64,000 nucleotides of DNA from JAWKTM01 sp041399085 (GCA_041399085.1 JAWKTM010000024.1:1-64000), one strand, 5' to 3'. Positions 45,669 to 57,499 are shown, counted from the first letter of the stretch. Notes: a model not told the origin generated them from the letters alone. Translations and numbers: made by a program.

Positions 45669-46961
45669 ATGGCAACGGCATTCAAGCAAGTCACGAGCGG
45701 GCGGCGAGCGCTTTGCGGTCGAAGAACGTGCGTTCTCGCGAGTCGAATCGCGTTCGCCCTCGCGCTGGTCGGCGCGTCGATCGCGGCAGTGTCGAGCCAA
45801 GCTCGCGAGTTTACTGATGCAAGTGGCAAGTTTCGCGTCGAAGCCGAGTACGTCGGCATGCAAGACGGTCTAGTGCTGCTGAAGAAGACCAACGGCGTCA
45901 CGATTGGCGTGCCGCCTCAACGTCTGAGCGCCGCCGACCAAGAGTTCATTCGTAACGCGGGCAATGCCCCAATGCCGGCGGGCGACGCGGCCGGCGGCGT
46001 GGATCTCGGTTCCATCACGGCGGCCGATGAATACGTGCGCGTGGTGACCGACGCGGCTTACTCGGGCGACATGAAAACCGTGTGGGACGCTTTGCCCGCC
46101 AGCTATCAACAGGATGTCAACGACATCGTTCATTTGTTCGGCGAACGTATGGATCGTGACCTTTGGAATCGCGGCTTTGGGTTGGCCAGCAAGGTGGTCG
46201 GGATATTGCGAGACAAGAAGCAATTCATCGTAAATCAACCGCAGCTTCAACAGAGTTTGCAGGCGTCAAATACCGATCCGGCCGAGTTCAGCAAGAATTG
46301 GGATGCGATGGTGGCGATCCTGTCGACGTTGGTTAATAGCGAGATTAGCGATGTCGAGAAGCTGAAGACCTTGGAGGTGGGACAGTTCATGGAGTCGACC
46401 GGCCAGAAGTTTGTCAATCAAATCAAACTGGCCAGCAACAATGGCGAACCGGCCGCGTTGGGACCCGAGATCAAAGTGACGTTGATCGATCAACAAGGTG
46501 ACACGGCAACGCTGGAAATCGAAACTCCCAAGTCGCCCATCGCCAACTTCGGCATCGGCGGTCCGGGGTTGGCTGGGGGAGCGGGCGATGCGTTCGGCGG
46601 CGAAGACGCGCCGGCGGAAGGACCACAGCGATTGGAATTCGTGCGCGTCGAGGGGCGTTGGATCGAGAAGGAAATGGCGGACAACTGGAGCCAACAAGTT
46701 GCCGAAATCAAGAGCGGCTTGAATGAGATGACGCCGGCTAAATTCGAGGAGATCAAGCCGATGGCGTCGGGCATCATGCTGGTGGCCAATGGGTTGGTCG
46801 TCAAGTTTCAAAACGCAAATACGCAAGCCGAGTTTGACGCCGCGATCATGGAAGTAATGGGCATGGTTGGCGGAATGATGGGCGGCGGAGCTGGCGGTCC
46901 TCCGGGGGCTGATCCGTTTGGGCCGGGCGCTGGACCTGGTGCTGATCCCTTCGGCAATTAG
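45669..46961 (+). CDS. Exported SHD1-domain protein
   Basis: The product has 430 residues. A long basic start and a hydrophobic segment (about 27-44, ending SSQA) form a signal peptide. Residues about 46-95 match SHD1 (SLA1 homology domain 1): REFTDASGKFRVEAEYVG, then VLLKKTNGVTIGVPPQRLS. SHD1 modules recur in planctomycete exported proteins. A helical middle region follows, and the last 40 residues are Gly/Pro-rich with repeated GADPFG. The middle domain has no known motif. It is divergent from the esterase gene and 60 bases upstream of the second FAD oxidoreductase. Confidence 0.85.
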   Translation: MATAFKQVTSGRRALCGRRTCVLASRIAFALALVGASIAAVSSQAREFTDASGKFRVEAEYVGMQDGLVLLKKTNGVTIGVPPQRLSAADQEFIRNAGNAPMPAGDAAGGVDLGSITAADEYVRVVTDAAYSGDMKTVWDALPASYQQDVNDIVHLFGERMDRDLWNRGFGLASKVVGILRDKKQFIVNQPQLQQSLQASNTDPAEFSKNWDAMVAILSTLVNSEISDVEKLKTLEVGQFMESTGQKFVNQIKLASNNGEPAALGPEIKVTLIDQQGDTATLEIETPKSPIANFGIGGPGLAGGAGDAFGGEDAPAEGPQRLEFVRVEGRWIEKEMADNWSQQVAEIKSGLNEMTPAKFEEIKPMASGIMLVANGLVVKFQNANTQAEFDAAIMEVMGMVGGMMGGGAGGPPGADPFGPGAGPGADPFGN

Positions 46962-47021
46962 CCTGTGATTTCTCTCAGCCAGTTTTGTCATAATTCGTTC
47001 CGCTGTGCCTGGCAGTCTCCT

Positions 47022-49103
<2,082 letters not shown>

Positions 49104-49184
49104 TTCGGATGCGGCTTGAGAGCGCTTCCAGGGGAAGGGGCTGGCAGCCTTGCCCACGACGGATGAAATCTCATTCGCCACCGC

Positions 49185-50306
49185 TTACTCTTCGGCGACC
49201 GTCATGAATACTTTTAGCGCCGAGCGTTCTTCGACCAGCAGCCGCATCATCTCTTGATAGTTGTCCAGGCCGACGATCTCATTGGTGAGAATCCGCTGGA
49301 TCACGCCTGGATACATGACTTCGCCGAGCGCCAAATCCTTGATGCCCGATTCAAAATGTTCGCGGTTGGCGTTGACCGAGCCGAGCAACAACTTGTTGCC
49401 AAGCACCCAGTCGATATTAATCTTGTCGCTGGGAACTTCGTGCTGTTCGATGCCGCCAGTGATGCTGGTCCAGACCAACACGCCGTTGTGCCCCAGCACC
49501 TTCATGCTGTCGAACGCCACGCGGCTGTTGCCCGTTGCATCGACGATCAAATCGGCTTTGCCCACGCGAGCGGCGAGGTCCGCCAGTTTCGTCTCGGACA
49601 GACTCACGTAATGGGCCTCCATACCTTCGACGATTTCCGAGTTCAGCGTTGGCGGCTTCGAGCGGGCCATCGTGTAAACCTCCAACCCTCGCAAACGTAG
49701 AATTAGCGTGGCCAGCAGCCCGATCTGGCCGGCGCCCATCACGTAAGCGATCCGGGGACGCCAAACTCGCATCCGCCGCTGGACTTCAAACGCCTGCTGC
49801 ACGGCTTTGGCCGCACAACTCATCGGCTCCATCAGCACATGCAAGTGTTTCAAACCGGGGGGCACGCGAACGATGTATTCCTCGTCGTCGACAACGTATT
49901 CGGTGAGGAATCCATGCAGCAGGTTGATGCCCCGCTCGTAATAGGTCTCTTCGCTGGTCATGTCGTAGGTGCCGATCTGGTCGTAGATCGAACCGCCTGG
50001 CCGCCGCACGGTCGCGGTCACGTAATCGCCGGGCTTGATGCCGCGGACTCGCGGGCCAACTTCTTCGACGACGCCGAACGACTCATGCCCGAGGACCAGG
50101 AAGTCGCTGCCCGGCGGGGCATTGCCGTACAGGGCTTCGTTGATTTCCTTATCCGTCGCGTCCACGCCAACTTTGAGCATTCGCACGAGCACGCCGTGAC
50201 CGGGGCGGATTTTCAGGCCGGGCGGGACGGAGTCGATCGTCGGCCGCGGCAGTTCCGCGAGGTGAGCGCTGTTGGGTGTTCCGGGAGTGACGGCGACGGC
50301 TTTCAT
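49185..50306 (-). CDS. Glucose 1-dehydrogenase-like zinc medium-chain dehydrogenase
   Basis: The product has 373 residues. It matches the archaeal-type glucose dehydrogenase branch: GVDATDKEINEALYG, LVLGHESFGVVEEVG, MEPMSCAAKAV, and the NAD(P)-binding GAGQIGLLA. The first catalytic zinc ligand, Cys in most relatives, is Asp here (GVDATD); His and Glu of GHES are kept. Asp at this place is known in Haloferax mediterranei glucose dehydrogenase. It should oxidise glucose or a related sugar with NAD(P)+ in the cytoplasm. It has no structural zinc cysteines that I can see. Divergent from hemL. Confidence 0.87.
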   Translation of the reverse strand: MKAVAVTPGTPNSAHLAELPRPTIDSVPPGLKIRPGHGVLVRMLKVGVDATDKEINEALYGNAPPGSDFLVLGHESFGVVEEVGPRVRGIKPGDYVTATVRRPGGSIYDQIGTYDMTSEETYYERGINLLHGFLTEYVVDDEEYIVRVPPGLKHLHVLMEPMSCAAKAVQQAFEVQRRMRVWRPRIAYVMGAGQIGLLATLILRLRGLEVYTMARSKPPTLNSEIVEGMEAHYVSLSETKLADLAARVGKADLIVDATGNSRVAFDSMKVLGHNGVLVWTSITGGIEQHEVPSDKINIDWVLGNKLLLGSVNANREHFESGIKDLALGEVMYPGVIQRILTNEIVGLDNYQEMMRLLVEERSALKVFMTVAEE

Positions 50307-50540
50307 AAGAATGACACAAGGGGTTTAAGGAGCGAAAACTGGAAAGGCTCGGCATTGTAAAGCAACAAGTCTCGATTGCAGAGGCGGCGAAACGACGCGA
50401 ATCGCCGCATTTGCGGGGTTTACCCCCTTTTCGTTGACGATAAGTGCCGTCACACTGGCCTCGGACTTCGGCTGTTTCCCGAGCAAAGGGCCACCGAGTC
50501 GAATCGAATCGGCGAACTAAGACACAGGAATTGTTGCATT

Positions 50541-51827
50541 ATGAACCGCGAACGAAGTCAGGCAATCTTTTCGCGTGCCAAGCAACTGATGCCCGGGGGC
50601 GTGAACAGCCCGGCTCGGGCGTTTGGAGCGGTCGGTGGCGAACCGATCGTGATGGACCATGCCGCGGGCGCGTATCTGTACGACGTGGATGGTAATCGGT
50701 ATATCGACTACATCGGCTCGTGGGGCCCGATGATTTTGGGGCACGCCCATCCGGCGGTGGTCGAGGCGCTGCGCGAAGCGGCAGGGCGTGGCACCAGCTT
50801 TGGCGCGCCGACGGAGGCCGAAAACCGCTTGGCCGAGTTGATTATCGCCGCGGTACCGTCGATCGAACGCGTCCGGCTAGTGAACTCGGGTACCGAAGCG
50901 ACGATGAGCGCGATTCGGTTGGCGCGCGGATTTACAGGGCGCGACGTGATCGTCAAGTTCGCGGGCAACTATCACGGGCATGTGGATAGCCTGTTGGTGG
51001 CGGCAGGCAGCTCGGCGGCGACGTTGGCCGTGCCTGATTCGCCGGGTGTTACGGCGGGAACCAGTCGCGACACGATGGTTCTGGCCTACAACGATTCGGC
51101 CGGACTGGAACAGGCGTTTGCCGAGCACGGCTCGCGAATCGCCGGCGTGATTTTGGAGCCTGTGGTGGGCAACATGGGTTGTGTGCTTGGAGACGCTGGT
51201 TTCTTACAGCGATTGCGCGAGCTGACCACTCAGCACGGCGCGGTGCTGATCTTCGACGAAGTAATGACCGGTTTTCGAGTGGCCTATGGCGGAGCGCAAT
51301 CGCTGTGTGGCATTACCCCGGATCTCACAACGTTGGGCAAAATCGTCGGCGGCGGCATGCCCGTGGGAGCTTATGGCGGCAAGGCGGAGATCATGGATTG
51401 TGTATTGCCGGCCGGCAAGGTGTTTCAAGCGGGTACCTTGAGTGGCAATCCGCTGGCGACGGCGGCAGGTATCGCGACGCTTGAACAACTTCGTGACGAA
51501 TCGCCCTATGAGAGATTGGAAACCGTTAGTGCTCGCTTGGCGGATGGATTAACGAAAGCCGCGAGTTCGGCGGGCGTCCCCCATGTGCTGCAACGCGTCG
51601 GTAGCATGATGACGTTGTTCTTCAATCCGGCGTCGGTGAGCAATTGGACCGACGCGGATCGCAGCGACCGAGCGAGGTTCGCCAAATATTTCTGGGGATT
51701 GATCGAAGAAGGCGTCTATATGCCTTGCAGCCAATTCGAGGCGTTGTTCGTCTCGGCGGCTCACTCGGATGACGACATCGATCACACGATTGATGCGGCT
51801 CGACGGGTGTTGAATTCACTCATGTAA
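50541..51827 (+). CDS. hemL: Glutamate-1-semialdehyde 2,1-aminomutase
   Basis: The product has 428 residues from the ATG at 50541, the normal family length. It begins MNRERSQAIFSRAKQLMPGG, followed by VNSPARAFGAVGG, the signature N-terminus of HemL. PLP-binding elements are present: NSGTEATMSAIRLAR, NYHGHVDSLLV, LIFDEVMTGFRV and the PLP-lysine segment TTLGKIVGGGMPVGA (Lys near 265). It makes 5-aminolevulinate from glutamate-1-semialdehyde in C5-pathway tetrapyrrole synthesis. A frame upstream of this ATG is open but lacks conservation, so the ATG at 50541 is preferred. Confidence 0.96.
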   Translation: MNRERSQAIFSRAKQLMPGGVNSPARAFGAVGGEPIVMDHAAGAYLYDVDGNRYIDYIGSWGPMILGHAHPAVVEALREAAGRGTSFGAPTEAENRLAELIIAAVPSIERVRLVNSGTEATMSAIRLARGFTGRDVIVKFAGNYHGHVDSLLVAAGSSAATLAVPDSPGVTAGTSRDTMVLAYNDSAGLEQAFAEHGSRIAGVILEPVVGNMGCVLGDAGFLQRLRELTTQHGAVLIFDEVMTGFRVAYGGAQSLCGITPDLTTLGKIVGGGMPVGAYGGKAEIMDCVLPAGKVFQAGTLSGNPLATAAGIATLEQLRDESPYERLETVSARLADGLTKAASSAGVPHVLQRVGSMMTLFFNPASVSNWTDADRSDRARFAKYFWGLIEEGVYMPCSQFEALFVSAAHSDDDIDHTIDAARRVLNSLM

Positions 51828-51866
51828 GTTTGGCCGAAGTCGCCTATCTCGCGGGGATTCTGGTAC

Positions 51867-52139
51867 ATGAAGCCGCATCGAGGCAATCTGTTAGTCGTTT
51901 TCGGGGTATTGGGATTGATTGTATGTCCTGTGTTCGCGGTCATGACGTGGATCATGGCCAAGGCGGATTTACTGGAAATGCAAATGGGCGTCATGGATCC
52001 CGAGGGTGAGTCGCTCACGAACATCGCCAGGATTTTAGGTATAGTCGGCACACTCCTGGCAATCCTCACTATTGTTATAATCCTCGCCGTGGTGGTTGTA
52101 ATGATCGCGATGGTCGGAATGGCTAGTGCTAATGTTTAG
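51867..52139 (+). CDS. Small two-helix membrane protein (DUF4190-like layout)
   Basis: The product has 90 residues with two strong hydrophobic segments (about 7-28 and 56-84). Between them lies a short soluble loop, AKADLLEMQMGVMDPEGESLT. The pattern RGNLLVVFGVLGLIVCPVF ... DL.EM..G.MDPEG is common in planctomycete small membrane proteins related in layout to DUF4190. It starts 39 bases after hemL and could be co-transcribed. The function is unknown. Confidence 0.75.
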   Translation: MKPHRGNLLVVFGVLGLIVCPVFAVMTWIMAKADLLEMQMGVMDPEGESLTNIARILGIVGTLLAILTIVIILAVVVVMIAMVGMASANV

Positions 52140-52256
52140 TGACATTGTGCCTCAACATTTCTGAACGATGCCACACCTCGTGTCGAGGTTGCTTATTAGA
52201 CTACGGTAAGCGTTTGCAGTTTAGCAAGCCGATGAATTCAAACAGGGTATCGACTC

Positions 52257-52958
52257 ATGCTGTTGAAGAACCGTTACATTCAGCGACTCGTGGGCGGCGG
52301 CATCACCGAGCGAGTCGGCATTCGCTTGGCCTCGTCGCTGGAATATCTCTTGTTGTCGGGGCACAAGGACCGAAGCGAACTGCGGCGAATCTGGCGCGCA
52401 CGCTGGGAACGGCGAACGCTGGTTACTTTCAACGAAGCCTATCTCGTTAATAACTTGGCCGCGTCGACGATTACCATGGATGGCGACTTGGCCGAGATCG
52501 GCGTATATGAGGGAAGCACGGCCCGACTGCTTTGCGCATTGAAAGGTGACAAGCAGCTACACCTGTTCGACACATTTGAAGGACTGCCCGAAGGCACTAC
52601 CGAAACCGAGAAGTTTCTGTATCGCAAGAACCAATATCTTTGCAGCCTAGAGTCGATCCAGGAGTATCTCAAAGGATTCGACAACGTTCATTATTACAAG
52701 GGCTTCTTCCCTGACTCCGCGGTCGATCTGGATCCCGATCGCAAGTTTTGCTTTGTTCACATGGATGTGGACTTGTACCAGAGCACGCTTGATTGTTTGA
52801 AGTTCTTTTATCCGCGCATGCTGCCGGGCGGGATAATGCTGTCGCACGACTATTCGGTGCTGGCGGGCGTCGAACAAGCGTTTCGCGAGTTTCTGGCCGA
52901 CAAGCCGGAGCGTCTGATCGAACTGCCAACGACTCAATGTATGTTGATTAAGCGTTAG
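52257..52958 (+). CDS. TylF/MycF-type S-adenosylmethionine O-methyltransferase
   Basis: The product has 233 residues. The SAM-binding region reads GDLAEIGVYEGSTARLL (about 76-92), followed by LHLFDTFEGLPEGT and a metal/active-site segment FCFVHMDVDLYQST. These are the marks of the TylF/macrocin O-methyltransferase family, which methylates sugar hydroxyls in glycosylated products and is also found in polysaccharide clusters. PGGIMLSHDYS completes the family pattern. The adjacent VTT-family membrane protein starts 17 bases after its stop. The substrate is not evident; no glycosyltransferase is nearby. Confidence 0.88.
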   Translation: MLLKNRYIQRLVGGGITERVGIRLASSLEYLLLSGHKDRSELRRIWRARWERRTLVTFNEAYLVNNLAASTITMDGDLAEIGVYEGSTARLLCALKGDKQLHLFDTFEGLPEGTTETEKFLYRKNQYLCSLESIQEYLKGFDNVHYYKGFFPDSAVDLDPDRKFCFVHMDVDLYQSTLDCLKFFYPRMLPGGIMLSHDYSVLAGVEQAFREFLADKPERLIELPTTQCMLIKR

Positions 52959-52975
52959 AGATCGGCGTCTCGGAA

Positions 52976-53533
52976 ATGTGGAAGGATCGCCGATTTCGAT
53001 TGGCTGCACTAGCCTTTGGGCTGGTCACCTGTATTGTCGTGGGAAAACTCACGGGTTTAACCGACCGATTAGATGTGAGGCAAGTCCGCGACTGGGTTGA
53101 ATCGGCCGGCGCGTGGGGTATCGCACTATTTCTTCTAATCTTTTCCGTGGGTCAGTTGCTGCACGTACCGGGCATGGTGTTCGTAGCTGCCGCCATATTT
53201 CTCTATGGCCGATTTGCGGGAGGCGGTTTGGCTCTGATTGGCGCGGTAACGGCGGTCACATTCAGCTTTGTGCTGGTACGCGCGGTGGGCGGTAAAGCCC
53301 TGGGCGAAATCGACCGGCCACTGATGAGGAAATTGTTGGCACACATTGACCAGCGTCCGATTCGGGTGGTCGCGATGTTACGTCTAATTTTTTGGATGCT
53401 GCCGCCGTTGAATTACGCATTGGCGTTAACGAACGTGCGGCTGCGCGACTACGTACTGGGTTCCACGCTGGGCCTGTTGATCCCCGTGGGCGTGGCGGCC
53501 TTCTGCTTTGAATGGCTATTCGAGCAACTGTAA
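52976..53533 (+). CDS. TVP38/TMEM64 (VTT-domain) family membrane protein
   Basis: The product has 185 residues with five hydrophobic segments. VTT/SNARE-associated features are seen: LHVPGMVFVAAAIFLYGRFAGGG in the middle, with conserved Pro and Gly, and RVVAMLRLIFWMLPPLNYALALTNV, the family's second conserved segment. It is related to DedA (17900-18514) but belongs to the TVP38 branch. Members are thought to move lipids or ions across the inner membrane. It follows the methyltransferase gene closely and converges with the DNMT2-like gene. Confidence 0.87.
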   Translation: MWKDRRFRLAALAFGLVTCIVVGKLTGLTDRLDVRQVRDWVESAGAWGIALFLLIFSVGQLLHVPGMVFVAAAIFLYGRFAGGGLALIGAVTAVTFSFVLVRAVGGKALGEIDRPLMRKLLAHIDQRPIRVVAMLRLIFWMLPPLNYALALTNVRLRDYVLGSTLGLLIPVGVAAFCFEWLFEQL

Positions 53534-53573
53534 GAGTCTAGAGCTCTCCGGGGGACTTCTTTCCCCTAATAAC

Positions 53574-54500
53574 TCACCGGTTTGGAGACAGGAGTTGGCC
53601 CAACACGTGACGGACGGCGTGGACGGCCAAGCTGTTGCCGAGCAATCGCCAAGCGGTGCGATCGGTGGTGTTCGGCGGCCAACCGAAGGGCTGGCTGAAG
53701 CCGAGAAGACGCGAGATTTCGCGCGGCGTAAAGCGGCGAATGCGATCGGCGTGTTCAAGATACGAGCCGCTGCGGATTGGCGACTTGCCGTAGGCCGAAG
53801 TGAAACATGCAGCGATGGCATGCGGATCGTCGGCGTCAATGAGGTCGATCGCCGTCGAGTAGTCGGCCAGCAACTGGGGAGCGACATCGAAACGCGGGTC
53901 CGCTTCCATGTCGAGGAAATCACGGAGCGGCTGAATGGCGTCCGCGTTGTCCCCATCCTTAAACGGCGCGTCGTGTGAGAGCGATGCTTCTTCGCATTTC
54001 CAACCGGATTGGCGAGCAAGCAAATAGTAACGAAGCCGGCGATTGGGAATGCCGAGTTGTGTGGGACAGATCAAGGTCTCATGTACGTGGTATCCCGAAT
54101 CGTCAAGGCCAGCGAGCAGTCGCTGACGAGCGACGGATTCGACAAAGCCGGGTACGTTCTCCAGGGCGACGATCGGCGGTCGCACATCGCGAATCCGCTC
54201 GATGAGCGCAAGCAGCGCTTGGCAGCGTGGATCCGCAACGTCACGCTCGGCGCCGCGGCGTGTGAACGGTTGGCAGGGAGGCGACATCCACCAGAGGTCC
54301 GCGTCGAATGCGGCCAGCTCGCGCGCCGGGATTGACTCGATTGTCCGAGCCTGCGTAGCGTGGGCAAAGTTGGCGGCATAAACGTCGAGCGCCGTGCGGT
54401 CGATGTCGATCGCCGCGACGACTTCCGCCGAGTCACCCAAGGCGGCCGCGCATCCGCCGATTCCACAGAACAACTCCAACACTCGCAGGCGACGACTCAT
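53574..54500 (-). CDS. DNMT2-type cytosine-5 methyltransferase (putative tRNA methyltransferase)
   Basis: The product has 308 residues from the ATG at 54500. C5-methyltransferase motifs are LELFCGIGGCAAAL (motif I), SPPCQPFTRRG with the catalytic Cys near residue 76 (motif IV), ALENVPGF (motif VI) and PTQLGIPNRRLRYYLLA (motif VIII). Several features fit DNMT2/TRDMT1 rather than restriction-linked enzymes: the PPCQPFTR context, the CFT..YG motif (CFTSAYGK, near 225) and the C-terminus FTPREISRLLGF ... YRLLGNSL-like (WRLLGNSLAVHAV). DNMT2 methylates C38 of tRNA. No restriction endonuclease gene is adjacent, and the target-recognition region is very short. Tightly divergent with the next gene. 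Confidence 0.85.
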   Translation of the reverse strand: MSRRLRVLELFCGIGGCAAALGDSAEVVAAIDIDRTALDVYAANFAHATQARTIESIPARELAAFDADLWWMSPPCQPFTRRGAERDVADPRCQALLALIERIRDVRPPIVALENVPGFVESVARQRLLAGLDDSGYHVHETLICPTQLGIPNRRLRYYLLARQSGWKCEEASLSHDAPFKDGDNADAIQPLRDFLDMEADPRFDVAPQLLADYSTAIDLIDADDPHAIAACFTSAYGKSPIRSGSYLEHADRIRRFTPREISRLLGFSQPFGWPPNTTDRTAWRLLGNSLAVHAVRHVLGQLLSPNR

Positions 54501-55674
54501 GCAGACCAACACTCCTCCTCGGAAACTTCGTATGGCCTTGATTGGCGGCGGCGGCCAAGCATTTATCGGCCGCGTTCATGCCACGGCAGGAACGCTGGAC
54601 AACCGTGCTGAATTGGTGGCCGGCGCACTCTCGTCCAACCCGGATAAAGCCCGAGCCGCGGCGGCTTCGTTTGGCATCGCGGCGGATCGCGCCTACGGTT
54701 CATGGCGAGAATTGCTGGACCGGGAAAGCGAGTTGCCGGCCGATCGGCGAGTCGACTTCGTCAGCATCGCCACGCCCAACTATACGCACTATGAGATCGC
54801 TCGCGAGGCGCTCCAAGCCGGCTTTCACGTCGTGTGTGACAAGCCCTTAACAACTCGATTGGAAGATGCCGAATCGTTGGCTCGCGTGGTTCGCGAGACG
54901 GGGCGCGTCCTGGCGCTGACGCACAACTACAGCGGCTATCCGATGGTGCGGCAGGCGCGTGCGATGATCGCGGCTGGCGAGATCGGGACGGTCAGGGCCG
55001 TGCGAGCCAGTTATCTGCAAGGCTGGCTGTGGGGTTGGCAGCCCGATCCGGATGCTCCGCGCGGCGCTTGGAAATCGGACCCGGAAAAGTCCGGACCCGG
55101 AGGCTCGCTGGGCGACATCGGCACGCATGCTTACCAGTTGATTCGCTACGTCACGCAACTTGCGCCACGCGATCTAAGCTGCCAACTTCGCACGTTCCGC
55201 GATGGTTGGACGCTGGATGATTACGGGCAAGTTACTTTGCGGTTCACCGACAACGCGATCGGTTCGATCTCGTTTAGCCAAGCGACGCACGGCCATTTGA
55301 ACGATTTGTCGATCGAAGTGGATGGCACGACCGGCTCGCTGTTTTGGCGGCAGGAATCGCCCAACGAATTGGTGCTACGCCGTTTCAACCAGGCGACGCA
55401 AACGCTGGAGCGAGCTCCGGGCGCCAGCTACATGAACGACGCGGGCCGATTCGCTTGCCGTTTGCCGGGCGGACATCCCGAAGCGTTTTTCGAGGCATTC
55501 GCGAATGTGTACGTGGCGGCATTCGATGCGATGCTGGCGGAAGGCGAGGCCGCGCGTCAGAATCCGCTGGCCGTGTTTCCCACGGTCGACGATGGGGTTG
55601 AAGGCGTGCGGTTCATTGAGCAGTGCGTCGCCAGTCATCAAGCCGATGGGGCTTGGCGTGCGATGAACTCGTAA
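54499..55674 (+). CDS. Gfo/Idh/MocA family NAD(P)-dependent oxidoreductase
   Basis: The product has 391 residues if it starts at 54499; an internal ATG at 54532 (MALIGGGGQAF) is an equally good start. The Rossmann segment ALIGGGGQAFIGRVHA is followed by FVSIATPNYTHYEIAREAL and the conserved CDKPLTT with the catalytic-site Lys. GGSLGDIGTHAYQLIRYV is the usual second conserved block. There is no signal peptide, unlike many planctomycete relatives. These enzymes oxidise sugars or cyclitols. Its first candidate start overlaps that of the divergent methyltransferase, and its 3' end overlaps the ATP-grasp gene by 37 bases. Confidence 0.9.
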   Translation: MQTNTPPRKLRMALIGGGGQAFIGRVHATAGTLDNRAELVAGALSSNPDKARAAAASFGIAADRAYGSWRELLDRESELPADRRVDFVSIATPNYTHYEIAREALQAGFHVVCDKPLTTRLEDAESLARVVRETGRVLALTHNYSGYPMVRQARAMIAAGEIGTVRAVRASYLQGWLWGWQPDPDAPRGAWKSDPEKSGPGGSLGDIGTHAYQLIRYVTQLAPRDLSCQLRTFRDGWTLDDYGQVTLRFTDNAIGSISFSQATHGHLNDLSIEVDGTTGSLFWRQESPNELVLRRFNQATQTLERAPGASYMNDAGRFACRLPGGHPEAFFEAFANVYVAAFDAMLAEGEAARQNPLAVFPTVDDGVEGVRFIEQCVASHQADGAWRAMNS

Positions 55675-56870
55675 AGCTCCCTGGCCCGACCGCGAAGGCG
55701 TTCGACCAATGTGGCTTCGTCGGCAGCGGAAGCGAACACGGTAGCGATGGGCCAACCGGTTGAGATCGCCGTTCCAGGCCGTGGAATGTCGGCCAGTGTG
55801 GGCCGGTCGTCAACAAGCGTCGCTGCGTCGGCGTTTGGATAAGCCGTTGAGCAAGAGTCCAATAAGTTTCCGCTGACAAGATCGCGCGTGGCGTAAACGA
55901 TTGCTTTGCCGAACCATTGGCTATTGTGCCGAGGTGTCGCCGAGTCCGAGGAGTTCCGGTGCTGGGAGCCGTCAAAGGCCGCGGCATGCCATGCGATCAG
56001 CGGAACTTGCAACGCGCGTTCGAGAACTTCGGCCGACGCCGTATAGCGCGGATTGATCTCAATCGGCCACGCGCGGTCGTCGGCATCCAGGATGAAGTCG
56101 ACACCGAATAGTCCTCGCACATTGAACGCGGTGGCTAGGCGGTTGCCGATCGTTATTAGTTGGTCGCGGACGTCAGCCGAGACGGGCAGCGGACCGACGG
56201 AGCCGCAGTATTGAAAGCCGCCAGCTCCGAGCCGGTCGAGGCCAATCAATTGGCGACTGACGCCGACGAGCGTCGCATAACCATCGGCTCGCGCGACGAA
56301 CAATGCGCCACAGGCTTCGCCCGCAATGAACTGTTGCCAGTATGTAGGCTCGAAATTCGCTTCGGCGGCGTTCGACGTAAGCTCCGTTGGTTCGCCGCTG
56401 GCTAGTGTGCATAGTTCCGCTTCGCGAACCTCAAGCAACCTTACCGAGCGACCCGCGCATGAACTTCGCGGCTTCTCGATCCAAGTGCCCGGCGCGAGTT
56501 GGCTTCGTTCGACGGCGACGGACGGCGTGGGGATGCCGGCTCGCCGAAGCGTTTCGCACCAAGCCATAGGGTCGCGCAGCTTTCGCAAAGCTTCTCCGCC
56601 GATGCCCCACAGCGGTTTGCTTCGCGCCAGCCGATCAATCAACCGAGGATGATTTTCCAAGCCGCCGGTATACAGCCAAGCGTCGGCGGAAGAATTTCGC
56701 AGTACGTCGGGCAAGTCGCGGCGATAGTCGGCGATCACCGTCGTGCGGGCCGCGGCCAGTAGATCGACATCGCCGAAAAGGTCGGCCGCCTCGACATCGA
56801 AGCCCGCTCGTCGCGCACTCTCGGCCGCCGCTCGCGCGCTGGCTCCGACGATAAGCAGCTTCCTCGGCAT
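55638..56870 (-). CDS. ATP-grasp enzyme, probably linked to tetrahydromethanopterin metabolism
   Basis: The product has 410 residues from the ATG at 56870. The N-terminal third is a Rossmann-like pre-ATP-grasp domain (KLLIVGASARAAAESARRAG). The ATP-grasp part is marked by GTWIEKPRSSCAGRSVRLL and the metal-binding end VRGLFGVDFILDADDRAWPIEINPRYTAS read in parts. It is divergent from fae, with only 134 bases between the starts. ATP-grasp proteins of this general type (orf17 in methylotroph clusters) occur with dephospho-H4MPT synthesis and C1 genes, so a role there is inferred from place, not shown by motifs. Confidence 0.82.
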   Translation of the reverse strand: MPRKLLIVGASARAAAESARRAGFDVEAADLFGDVDLLAAARTTVIADYRRDLPDVLRNSSADAWLYTGGLENHPRLIDRLARSKPLWGIGGEALRKLRDPMAWCETLRRAGIPTPSVAVERSQLAPGTWIEKPRSSCAGRSVRLLEVREAELCTLASGEPTELTSNAAEANFEPTYWQQFIAGEACGALFVARADGYATLVGVSRQLIGLDRLGAGGFQYCGSVGPLPVSADVRDQLITIGNRLATAFNVRGLFGVDFILDADDRAWPIEINPRYTASAEVLERALQVPLIAWHAAAFDGSQHRNSSDSATPRHNSQWFGKAIVYATRDLVSGNLLDSCSTAYPNADAATLVDDRPTLADIPRPGTAISTGWPIATVFASAADEATLVERLRGRARELYEFIARQAPSA

Positions 56871-57004
56871 GGATTCTCGTGCTGGCCTTGGGTCTTCGCG
56901 GTCCGTGGGTGCTTGCAATTCGCGGCCTGTTTGGTAAGTTCACGGCTGCAAAAATATGCCGACATATACACACGGTTTTCTTTCGCGAATAGGGAGTATG
57001 ACGA

Positions 57005-57499
<495 letters not shown>

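Noticed and set aside
53574..54500. Restriction-modification system
   Set aside because: The methyltransferase has no adjacent endonuclease or vsr gene and carries DNMT2-type motifs.
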